Positions 5,319-12,013 of a stretch of 14,052 bases of DNA are shown here, piece by piece. The notes beneath the pieces were generated by a model, which saw only the letters and a program-made list of their open reading frames with translations, ran no database searches and was not told the DNA's origin. Position 1 is the first letter of the stretch, and each line of letters opens with the position of its first letter. Location of the stretch: NCBI GenBank assembly GCA_021203665.1, contig JAJQAT010000097.1:1-14052 (forward strand). The letters run 5' to 3'. Position numbers and translations under genes: made by a program. The stretch is from Bacillota bacterium. GTDB taxonomy: Bacteria; Bacillota; Clostridia; UBA1381.

Positions 5319-8039
5319 TTATTTATTCTTGCCGCAGCAGTGCTTGTATTTCTTTCCGCTGCCGCACGGACACGGGTCGTTTCTGCCCGGCTCCTTTTTG
5401 GAGCGTCTTGTGCTTGAAAGCGAGCCGTCGCCGCCGGTATCTATCGGCTTAGCCACCTGCTCGCGCTCTATCTTGATTTTCGGCATTGCCGAAAGCACAT
5501 ATCTCACGGTGTCCTTTTTGATGCTGTCAAGCATACCCTCATACAGCTCACTGCCAACATTTCTGTATTCCATTACAGGGTCGTGCTGACCGTAGGCGCG
5601 AAGTCCGATTTCACGCTTTACGTGTTCCATTTCGTCAAGGTGATCCATCCACAGCGTATCGACAACCTTAAGCATAAGCACTCTCTCAAGCTCGCGCATA
5701 TTCTCGCCGAAGATTTCCTCCTGCTCCGCATAACGCTTGTTTCCAAGCTCCATAAGCATATCCTTTACATCGGCGCGGGTTATGGTTTCCATATCCTCCT
5801 CCGGTATTGCGAACTCACCCTTCGCGTTAAGATTGTAATTGGCAAACTCGGTTATCGCGCGGATATTCCATTCCTCGGGAATTTCGGATATTCCTATGAA
5901 ATCGTCAAGCGCGCTGTCTATCGATGATTCCATCATGCTCCTTATGGTGCCGCTGATGTCCTCTCCGTTAAGAACCGACTGACGCTGAGCGTATATAATC
6001 TTACGCTGTTCGTTCATTACCTCGTCATACTGCAAGACGTGCTTACGCGAATCAAAGTTTCTGCTCTCCAAATTCTTTTGCGCGTTTTCTATCGCGTTGG
6101 TAAGCATTTTAGCCTCTATAGGCTCATCCTCTTCAAGACCGAGCGCGTTTACCATAGACTTAACCTTGTCACTGCCGAAAATTCTCATAAGGTCATCATC
6201 AAGCGAAAGGAAGAACTTCGACGCGCCAGGGTCGCCCTGACGTCCCGAACGTCCGCGAAGCTGGTTATCTATACGTCTTGACTCGTGACGCTCCGTACCT
6301 ATAATGAACAGTCCGCCGAGCTCCTTGACCTCCTCCTGCTCCGGCTTTATCTGTTTCTTGAATTTTTCGTTAAGCTCCGTGAATACCTTTCTCGCGTTTA
6401 TGATTTCCTCGTTATCGGTATCACCGAAGCCGGTAGCCTCGGCGATAAGCTCGTCGTCGAAGCCCTGTCTTGCCATTTCGTGCTTAGCCATGTATTCCGC
6501 GTTGCCGCCGAGCATAATATCGGTACCGCGGCCCGCCATGTTTGTGGCGATTGTAACGGCGCCCTTTTTACCCGCCTGGGCGATAATCTCCGCTTCCTTT
6601 GCGTGGTACTTGGCGTTTAAAACCTCGTGCTTAATGCCGACGCGCTTCAAAAGCGCCGAAAGCACCTCGGATTTATCAACGTTCACCGTGCCGACAAGCA
6701 CCGGCTGACCCTTTGCGTTGCATTCCTGTATCTGACGGATAACCGCCATAAATTTGCCCTTTTCGGTTTTGAACACGACATCGTGCATATCCTCGCGGAT
6801 AACCGGCTTATTTGTCGGAACCGCAACAACGTCAAGCTTATAAATATGCTGAAATTCCTCTTCCTCGGTAAGAGCGGTACCCGTCATACCGGAAAGCTTG
6901 TTATAAAGGCGGAAGAAATTCTGGAAGGTGATTGTGGCAAGCGTTCTCGACTCGTTCTCAATCTTCACGCCCTCCTTTGCCTCGATAGCCTGGTGAAGTC
7001 CGTCGCTGTAGCGTCTGCCGGGCATTATACGTCCGGTAAATTCATCGACAATCATTACCTCGCCGTCCTGCACAACGTACTGCTGGTCGCGGTGCATAAC
7101 GCCGTTCGCCTGCAATGCCTGATTGATATGGTGCTGGAGCTTCATATTGTCCGGGTCGGAAAGATTTTCAACTCCGAAGCCCTGCTCCGCCTTTTTAACA
7201 CCGCGTTCGGTAAGAGCCGCGGTTCTCGCTTTCTCGTCTACGATATAATCGGCATCGACATCCTCGTCAAGCTGTTTATCGTCATGCTCGGTAACAACAA
7301 GCTTTTTAAGACGCTTTACAAACATATCCGCAACGCGGTAAAGCTCATTCGCGTCCTGTCCCATACCGGAAATAATAAGCGGAGTTCTCGCCTCGTCGAT
7401 AAGGATTGAGTCAACCTCGTCCACTATGGCGTAATTATGTCCGCGCTGTACCATTTCCTCTTTATGAACAACCATGTTGTCGCGGAGGTAGTCAAAGCCG
7501 AGCTCGTTATTTGTGCCGTAGGTAATATCGGATGCGTATGCCTCGCGTCTTTCTTTATTGTTAAGGTCGTGGATAATAAGTCCCACGCTCATGCCCAAAT
7601 AGCGGTAAACCTTACCCATCCACTCACTGTCGCGCTTTGCGAGATAATCGTTTACGGTAACGATATGTACGCCGTCACCTGTCAGCGCGTTAAGATATGC
7701 CGGCAACGTGGAAACAAGAGTTTTACCTTCACCGGTTTTCATTTCGGCTATACGTCCCTGATGCAAAATGATGCCGCCGACTACCTGCACGTAGAAGTGC
7801 TTCATTCCCAGTACGCGCCAGCTCGCCTCACGCATTACGGCGAACGCCTCCGGAAGAAGATCGTCAAGGGTTTCGCCCTTTGAAAGTCTTTCCTTAAACT
7901 CGGGAGTTTTAGCCTTTAGCTCCGCGTCCGAAAGCTTAGCCATATCCGCCTCGAGAGCCATTACCTTATCCGCAATCGGATATATTCTCTTAAGCTCTCT
8001 GGCGGAATAATTTCCGAATACTTTTTCAAATATACTCAT
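5319..8039 (-). CDS. secA: Preprotein translocase ATPase SecA
   Basis: The motor that pushes unfolded preproteins through SecYEG using ATP; cytoplasmic and peripheral at the membrane. The 906-residue protein is full length. Visible are the N-terminal MSIFEKVFG; Walker A MKTGEGKT (100-107); the Walker B region DEVDSILIDEARTPLIISG (207-225); the helicase motif MAGRGTDIMLGG; and the C-terminal zinc and SecB-binding tail PCPCGSGKKYKHCC with Cys890, Cys892, Cys901 and Cys902. The ATG at 8039 is chosen because the in-frame ATG 15 bases upstream is part of the ribosome-binding site (ATGAGGAGAAG) itself. It has its own promoter and a leader of about 60 bases. It is followed by a terminator, a small membrane protein and prfB. 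Only one secA is seen and nothing suggests an accessory SecA2: the sequence is long and keeps the tail. Confidence 0.99.
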   Translation of the reverse strand: MSIFEKVFGNYSARELKRIYPIADKVMALEADMAKLSDAELKAKTPEFKERLSKGETLDDLLPEAFAVMREASWRVLGMKHFYVQVVGGIILHQGRIAEMKTGEGKTLVSTLPAYLNALTGDGVHIVTVNDYLAKRDSEWMGKVYRYLGMSVGLIIHDLNNKERREAYASDITYGTNNELGFDYLRDNMVVHKEEMVQRGHNYAIVDEVDSILIDEARTPLIISGMGQDANELYRVADMFVKRLKKLVVTEHDDKQLDEDVDADYIVDEKARTAALTERGVKKAEQGFGVENLSDPDNMKLQHHINQALQANGVMHRDQQYVVQDGEVMIVDEFTGRIMPGRRYSDGLHQAIEAKEGVKIENESRTLATITFQNFFRLYNKLSGMTGTALTEEEEFQHIYKLDVVAVPTNKPVIREDMHDVVFKTEKGKFMAVIRQIQECNAKGQPVLVGTVNVDKSEVLSALLKRVGIKHEVLNAKYHAKEAEIIAQAGKKGAVTIATNMAGRGTDIMLGGNAEYMAKHEMARQGFDDELIAEATGFGDTDNEEIINARKVFTELNEKFKKQIKPEQEEVKELGGLFIIGTERHESRRIDNQLRGRSGRQGDPGASKFFLSLDDDLMRIFGSDKVKSMVNALGLEEDEPIEAKMLTNAIENAQKNLESRNFDSRKHVLQYDEVMNEQRKIIYAQRQSVLNGEDISGTIRSMMESSIDSALDDFIGISEIPEEWNIRAITEFANYNLNAKGEFAIPEEDMETITRADVKDMLMELGNKRYAEQEEIFGENMRELERVLMLKVVDTLWMDHLDEMEHVKREIGLRAYGQHDPVMEYRNVGSELYEGMLDSIKKDTVRYVLSAMPKIKIEREQVAKPIDTGGDGSLSSTRRSKKEPGRNDPCPCGSGKKYKHCCGKNK

Positions 8040-8100
8040 TATTCTTCTCCTCATAAAAATTGTATTAAAATGCCCATAGTACGTGATTTTACATTATTAA

Positions 8101-8124
8101 TTTGTATTATATCACAAATACAAA
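8101..8124 (-). promoter_or_regulatory. secA promoter with overlapping inverted repeat
   Basis: On the minus strand there is an extended -10 element, TGATATAAT (8114-8106), with a poor -35 (TAGTAA at 17 bases), giving a start near 8099. A perfect 8-base inverted repeat, TTTGTATT (8101-8108) and AATACAAA (8117-8124), straddles the -10 box, as an operator would. The region is AT-rich, so chance pairing is possible. Confidence 0.65.
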
Positions 8125-8174
8125 AATATTACTACTGTTTTTTATTAATTTTTTGTAAATTTCCGATATACGGT

Positions 8175-8204
8175 AAAAAAGCTGTTGACATTTATGCCAA
8201 CAGC
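8175..8204 (-). terminator. Intrinsic terminator of the prs-nucleotidyltransferase unit
   Basis: GCTGTTG and CAACAGC form a 7-pair stem with a 10-base loop followed by six T on the minus strand, 6 bases after the stop codon of the nucleotidyltransferase gene. This is a textbook Rho-independent terminator and isolates secA from this unit. Confidence 0.92.
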
Positions 8205-8210
8205 CTGAAA

Positions 8211-8963
8211 TTACTTTTCAAATAAAATACCCTTTTCCAATCTATCGCAAGCGTCGTAATAGCTTTCGGGGGTGCCTATATCGATGCGAACCGCGTCGAA
8301 AACATAGGCGTAGACGTCGTTCCTGCCTATAAGCCACGGAATAAAATGCCCCGGAGCGTCGGGATTGTTTCCCGCGCGCAAATACTCGTCTATAAGAGGA
8401 AGAGTTTCGCGCTTATACAAATAAAACGGGGGCACACCCAAATCGGACTTGGGACAAAGCGGCTTTTCCTCAAAGCTCTTTACCTTGCCGTCCTCCTCAA
8501 GCTCAACCACACCCATTGAATGTAAATCCTCTTTATCCTCAATGGTGTGCGCGCAAATCATATCCGTGTTTTTCTCACGGTACATATCGGCAAAGCCGTT
8601 CAGCGAAAAATCAAAAATATTGTCGCTTGCCATAACAAGTATCTCATCGTCAATATTTTCTTGGTCGATAACATACTTCAAATCGCCTATCGCGCCGAGC
8701 CTGTTATCGTTATTTGTGGTATGGTCGTTTAAGACCTTTACCCTTTTGCCGCCGCTGTAGCCCTTGCTCCATTCAAGAAAATTATTGTAAAATTTCTCGT
8801 TTGTGACTATATAGATATGCTCCACCTCGGGAACCTCGTCTATTTTGTCCACAACCATATCAAGTATGGTTTTATCGCCCAGCTTTAAAAGCGCCTTCGG
8901 CATATTTTCCGTAAGCGGATACAATCTTGTGGCATAGCCTGCCGCCAGCAATATACACTGCAT
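8211..8963 (-). CDS. Sugar-phosphate (NDP-sugar type) nucleotidyltransferase
   Basis: A 250-residue single-domain enzyme of the NTP_transferase family, which joins a nucleotide from an NTP to a phosphorylated sugar or an alcohol phosphate such as phosphocholine. The signature ILLAAGYATRLYPLTENMPK (4-23) carries the nucleotide-binding loop and Lys23; Asp114 in ASDN is the likely metal ligand; SFEEKP (163-168) and DIGTPESYYDA (228-238) are later family motifs. It has no left-handed helix or acyltransferase domain, so it is not GlmU or GlgC type. The substrate cannot be read from sequence; glucose-1-phosphate or mannose-1-phosphate type enzymes are the nearest in general shape. The ATG at 8963 is chosen because AGGAG (8975-8971) lies 7 bases upstream; this box overlaps the TAG stop of the PRPP synthase gene, so the two are translationally linked. 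Confidence 0.88.
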   Translation of the reverse strand: MQCILLAAGYATRLYPLTENMPKALLKLGDKTILDMVVDKIDEVPEVEHIYIVTNEKFYNNFLEWSKGYSGGKRVKVLNDHTTNNDNRLGAIGDLKYVIDQENIDDEILVMASDNIFDFSLNGFADMYREKNTDMICAHTIEDKEDLHSMGVVELEEDGKVKSFEEKPLCPKSDLGVPPFYLYKRETLPLIDEYLRAGNNPDAPGHFIPWLIGRNDVYAYVFDAVRIDIGTPESYYDACDRLEKGILFEK

Positions 8964-8973
8964 AAATTTTCTC

Positions 8974-10107
8974 CTATTTATTCTCAAGCCTGTCCACAAG
9001 AGCCTTAATCTTGTTCACCGGATCAAGCAGTTTGGATATTGTTTCATCATGATTAAGCGTGTCGATAAGGAGCGACATATATTTTGACATATCAACCTCG
9101 CAGTACCAGTCGCGCAATGCGAGGTCGGGATTTCTGTAAATAAGATTTGTCGTGAAGATTTTATCCACTATGCCCTCGGCGAAAGCCTCGTCAAAGCACT
9201 CGAGACCGTTGCAGAAAAGTCCGAATGAGGCGAATACGAAAATTCTCTTCGCTCCCTGGCTTTTCAGATTCCTTGCCACGTCTATTACGGACTCTCCCGA
9301 GGAAATCATATCGTCAACTATGATAACGTCCTTGCCGTTTACGTCGCGTCCCAAATATTCGTGCGCCTCGATAGGGTTCTTACCGTTGACGATTCTCGAA
9401 TAGTCGCGTCTTTTATAGAACATTCCGAGGTCAAGCTTCAGCACCGCCGAATAGTACATACATCTCGACATACCGCCCTCATCGGGAGAAATTACGATTG
9501 TGTCGAATTTATTCAAAGAAATGTCCGGCACGGCTTTTACAAGCGCCTTTATCATCTGATAGGTAGCCTGCACGTCGTCAAAGCCGGAAAGCGGAATCGC
9601 GTTTGAAATTCTCGGGTCGTGCGCGTCAAAGGTGATGATGTTCGTCACGCCCATGTTTACAAGCTCCTGAAGCATAAGAGCGGCGTCAAGCGATTCTCTT
9701 CCGCTGCGTCTGTGCTGTCTGCCCTCGTAAAGCATCGGCATTACGACGGTTACACGTCTTGCCTTGCCGCCCATAGCGGCTATGATGCGCTTTAAATCCT
9801 GATAATGGTCGTCGGGACTCATATGATTTTCAATGCCGTACATTTTATAAGTAACTCCGTAATTGAATACGTCACATATAATATATACGTCATGTCCTCT
9901 TACCGTTTCATCGATAACACATTTGCCCTCTCCCGTGCCGAATCTCGGGCAGGTCACGTGGGTAACATATGTGTCAACATCCTCATATTGCCGAAAGGCT
10001 TTTAAATACTCGTCGATACGGGCGGTTATCGCCTCGCAGCCCTTCATGCTGATAATACTAAGTTTGCCTACAATCGGTGCCTCGTCACTTATAAAATTGT
10101 TTGTCAT
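8974..10107 (-). CDS. prs: Divergent ribose-phosphate pyrophosphokinase (PRPP synthase)
   Basis: Makes PRPP from ribose-5-phosphate and ATP for nucleotide, histidine, tryptophan and NAD synthesis. At 377 residues it is about 60 longer than the usual 315-residue enzyme, with an N-terminal extension and a C-terminal tail after residue 345. Recognisable are VRGHDVYI (69-76), MPMLYEGRQHRRSGRES (123-139), FDAHDPRISNAI (160-171), the flexible catalytic loop YKRRDYS (231-237) and the PRPP-binding loop VDDMISSGES (264-273). The usual loop is VDDMIDTGGT, so DTGGT is replaced by SSGES, as I recall for the long clostridial forms. Whether it is the only PRPP synthase of the cell cannot be told. AGGAG (10120-10116) lies 8 bases before ATG 10107. 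Own promoter upstream; co-transcribed with the nucleotidyltransferase. Confidence 0.93.
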   Translation of the reverse strand: MTNNFISDEAPIVGKLSIISMKGCEAITARIDEYLKAFRQYEDVDTYVTHVTCPRFGTGEGKCVIDETVRGHDVYIICDVFNYGVTYKMYGIENHMSPDDHYQDLKRIIAAMGGKARRVTVVMPMLYEGRQHRRSGRESLDAALMLQELVNMGVTNIITFDAHDPRISNAIPLSGFDDVQATYQMIKALVKAVPDISLNKFDTIVISPDEGGMSRCMYYSAVLKLDLGMFYKRRDYSRIVNGKNPIEAHEYLGRDVNGKDVIIVDDMISSGESVIDVARNLKSQGAKRIFVFASFGLFCNGLECFDEAFAEGIVDKIFTTNLIYRNPDLALRDWYCEVDMSKYMSLLIDTLNHDETISKLLDPVNKIKALVDRLENK

Positions 10108-10154
10108 TGTAAATTCTCCTTTTTTTACGGAATGTATGTTTTCTGCTGCAAATT

Positions 10155-10171
10155 GCCGGAGCGTTTCCGGC
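10155..10171 (-). other. Hairpin in the prs leader
   Basis: GCCGGA and TCCGGC form a 6-pair stem around a 5-base loop in the roughly 90-base leader between the prs promoter and its start codon. No T-run follows, so it is not a terminator. It might stabilise the mRNA; I recognise no riboswitch in this leader. Confidence 0.45.
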
Positions 10172-10203
10172 TTATTTCAAAAAAGTTTTACATTTACTTT
10201 ACA

Positions 10204-10232
10204 AATATATCACATTTCACAAAATTTTTCAA
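10204..10232 (-). promoter_or_regulatory. Promoter of prs
   Basis: On the minus strand TTGAAA (10232-10227), a 17-base spacer and TATATT (10209-10204) form a strong sigma-A promoter; TGA before the -10 gives an extended -10 element. Transcription would start near 10197. This makes prs and the nucleotidyltransferase a unit separate from the folate genes. Confidence 0.8.
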
Positions 10233-10256
10233 GTGACATATCATATTATTTTGCAT

Positions 10257-10286
10257 AAAAAGTACGGGCATATTTTGTACATTTTT
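10257..10286. terminator. Possible weak terminator after the folate genes
   Basis: AAAAAGTAC (10257-10265) and GTACATTTTT (10277-10286) can form an imperfect stem with one mismatch, 16 bases after the folB-folK stop. The GC content of the stem is low, so it may be inefficient or not a terminator. Confidence 0.3.
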
Positions 10287-10301
10287 CTTTAATCGGGCAT
10301 T

Positions 10302-11117
10302 TCAGCGTCGAATATCGGCGAGCATTTGCGCCGCCGTGCGCCCGCTTATCGGGTGACGCGCATACGGGGCAATCATACAAAGAGGCGCAAGCACAAATTC
10401 GCGTTTCTCCGCCTCGGGATGCGGTATGATTAAATCCTCGTCCGCGATTACGGCATCGTCGTAGAAAATTATGTCCAAATCAAGCGTCCTCGGACCCCAA
10501 TGTACTTTTCTCTCTCTTCCCCTGCTGTTTTCCGCCGCGTGCAGAAAATCAAGCAGCTCGTGCGGCGTATAAAGCGTTTCAATCTCGATACAGCCGTTTA
10601 AAAAATCGTCCTGCTCCACATTGCCCACCGGCTTTGTCACAATAAACTCCGACACCTTTTTTACCTTGCAGTATTTGTCCGCGCCGATTGCCTCAACCGC
10701 GGCGTTAAGGTGCGAATACGTGTCTCCCATATTGGAGCCAAGCGCGATATATGCCGTGTGGCGCTTTCTTGTAATCTCAACCTCAACCGTGTCAACCCTC
10801 ATCATAATCGGCGCCCACGGCTTTTTTACCCTTACCGTAACCTCGCTTACCGCGCGGTATTCAAGAAGTATCCGCTCCGCGATTTTTTCCGCCGCCGCCT
10901 CGATAAGCTTAAACGTGTTATTCTGCATTTCGCTCTCTATCAGTCTGCCGACGTGCGCATAGTTTACCGAGCGGTTCAAATCGTCGTTTTTTCCCGCGGC
11001 TCTCGTGTCGCAGTACAGCTCCGCGTCCACTATGAATTTTTGCCCGAGCACGTTTTCCTCTTTTAACACGCCGTGATTCGCAAAAATTTCCAATCCCTCG
11101 ATTTTTATTTTATCCAT
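10302..11117 (-). CDS. folBK: Bifunctional dihydroneopterin aldolase / HPPK (FolB-FolK fusion)
   Basis: Carries out two successive steps of folate synthesis: cleavage of dihydroneopterin to 6-hydroxymethyl-dihydropterin (FolB) and its pyrophosphorylation (FolK), whose product feeds FolP. The 271-residue protein has FolB at about 1-117, with ANHGVLKEENVLGQKF (13-28, catalytic Glu near 21-22) and RVKKPWAP (96-103, catalytic Lys), and FolK at about 119-271, with YIALGSNMGD (123-132), RGRERKVHWGPRTLDLDIIF (199-218; Asp213 and Asp215 bind magnesium) and IPHPE (231-235). The domains follow each other with almost no linker. ATG 11117 has GGAG 6 bases upstream; the in-frame ATG at 11147 has no such site. 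It is the last gene of the riboswitch-controlled unit, 83 bases after folP. Confidence 0.95.
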   Translation of the reverse strand: MDKIKIEGLEIFANHGVLKEENVLGQKFIVDAELYCDTRAAGKNDDLNRSVNYAHVGRLIESEMQNNTFKLIEAAAEKIAERILLEYRAVSEVTVRVKKPWAPIMMRVDTVEVEITRKRHTAYIALGSNMGDTYSHLNAAVEAIGADKYCKVKKVSEFIVTKPVGNVEQDDFLNGCIEIETLYTPHELLDFLHAAENSRGRERKVHWGPRTLDLDIIFYDDAVIADEDLIIPHPEAEKREFVLAPLCMIAPYARHPISGRTAAQMLADIRR

Positions 11118-11132
11118 ATTTATCTCCGTTCC

Positions 11133-11145
11133 GCCGCCCAGCGGC
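11133..11145 (-). other. Small hairpin just before the folB-folK ribosome-binding site
   Basis: GCCGC and GCGGC flank a 3-base loop in the 83-base folP-folBK gap, 6 bases upstream of the GGAG. The gap is unusually long for this otherwise tightly packed unit. No terminator or promoter is visible in it. Confidence 0.4.
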
Positions 11146-11200
11146 ACAAACCATAACGCGGAAAAGAAACAAGCCGTTTATTTTCTGCGTCCATCTCTGT

Positions 11201-12004
11201 TTATTTGCTGTTAATAATTGCCTCGGTCATCATTACCGCGCGCTTGTTCTCGGCAACGTCATGTACGCGCACGAAAAGACAGCCCTTTATAACCGCCAAA
11301 ACGCTCGTCGCGATTGTGCCCTCCACGCGGCTGTCAGGCGGCAAGCCGAGCGTAAGACCTATCATCGACTTGCGCGACGTCCCGAGAAGAATCGGATAAC
11401 CGAGGGTGTGCATAAGCTCAAGCTTGTTCGTCATTATGAGATTTTGCTCATATGTTTTGGCAAAGCCTATCCCGGGGTCAAGCATAATTTTATCATCGCT
11501 TATTCCGGCGTTTTTCGCAATGGCGACAGTTTCCCTTAAATCGCTTATCACATCGTCGGGGAAGGATTCGTACTCCGCCCTTTCCCTGTTGTGCATAAGA
11601 CAGCACGCCGCGCCGGAACGGCTTATCACCTCCGCCATTTCGCCGTCGTACTTCAGTCCCCAAATATCGTTTATAAGATCCGCGCCCGCGCGCAGTGCGG
11701 CGGCGGCGACGCGGCTTTTATACGTGTCGGCGGATACCGGAATATCAAAGCTCCGCTTTATTTTTTCGATAACCGGAGCAATCCTTTCCGTTTCCTCCTC
11801 ATCGCTGATTTTTGTGTAATTCGGGCGCGTGGACTCGCCGCCCACGTCTATAATGTCCGCGCCGTCCTTTATCATTTTTTCCGTGCGCTTTAACGCGCGG
11901 TCAATATCGTTGTATTTCCCTCCGTCCGAAAACGAATCGGGCGTCACGTTAAGTATGCCCATTATATATGTGTGATTTTTAAATTCTCTGTTTCCTATAA
12001 TCAT
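11201..12004 (-). CDS. folP: Dihydropteroate synthase
   Basis: Condenses hydroxymethyl-dihydropterin pyrophosphate with p-aminobenzoate to dihydropteroate; the sulfonamide target. The 267-residue TIM-barrel protein is full length and keeps the family sites: MGILNVTPDSFSDGG (15-29), IIDVGGESTRP (51-61), Asp93 in SADT, NDIWG (112-116), LDPGIGFAK (175-183), TSRKSMI (209-215) and RVHD (246-249). The ATG at 12004 follows AGGAG (12015-12011) by 6 bases, and this box overlaps the TAG stop of folC-HD, so translation is coupled. No unusual insertions in the sulfonamide-binding loops are evident by eye. Confidence 0.97.
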   Translation of the reverse strand: MIIGNREFKNHTYIMGILNVTPDSFSDGGKYNDIDRALKRTEKMIKDGADIIDVGGESTRPNYTKISDEEETERIAPVIEKIKRSFDIPVSADTYKSRVAAAALRAGADLINDIWGLKYDGEMAEVISRSGAACCLMHNRERAEYESFPDDVISDLRETVAIAKNAGISDDKIMLDPGIGFAKTYEQNLIMTNKLELMHTLGYPILLGTSRKSMIGLTLGLPPDSRVEGTIATSVLAVIKGCLFVRVHDVAENKRAVMMTEAIINSK

Positions 12005-12013
12005 TACAATCTC

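Noticed and set aside
8040..8054. SecA start at the in-frame ATG at 8054
   Set aside because: That ATG is part of the ATGAGGAGAAG ribosome-binding segment, and homologous SecA proteins start at MSIFEKVFG.
11120..11194. 24-codon frame (ATG 11194 to TAA) in the folP-folBK gap, minus strand
   Set aside because: No usable ribosome-binding site and no hydrophobic or conserved pattern; it overlaps a hairpin. Kept only as a possible leader peptide, unsupported.
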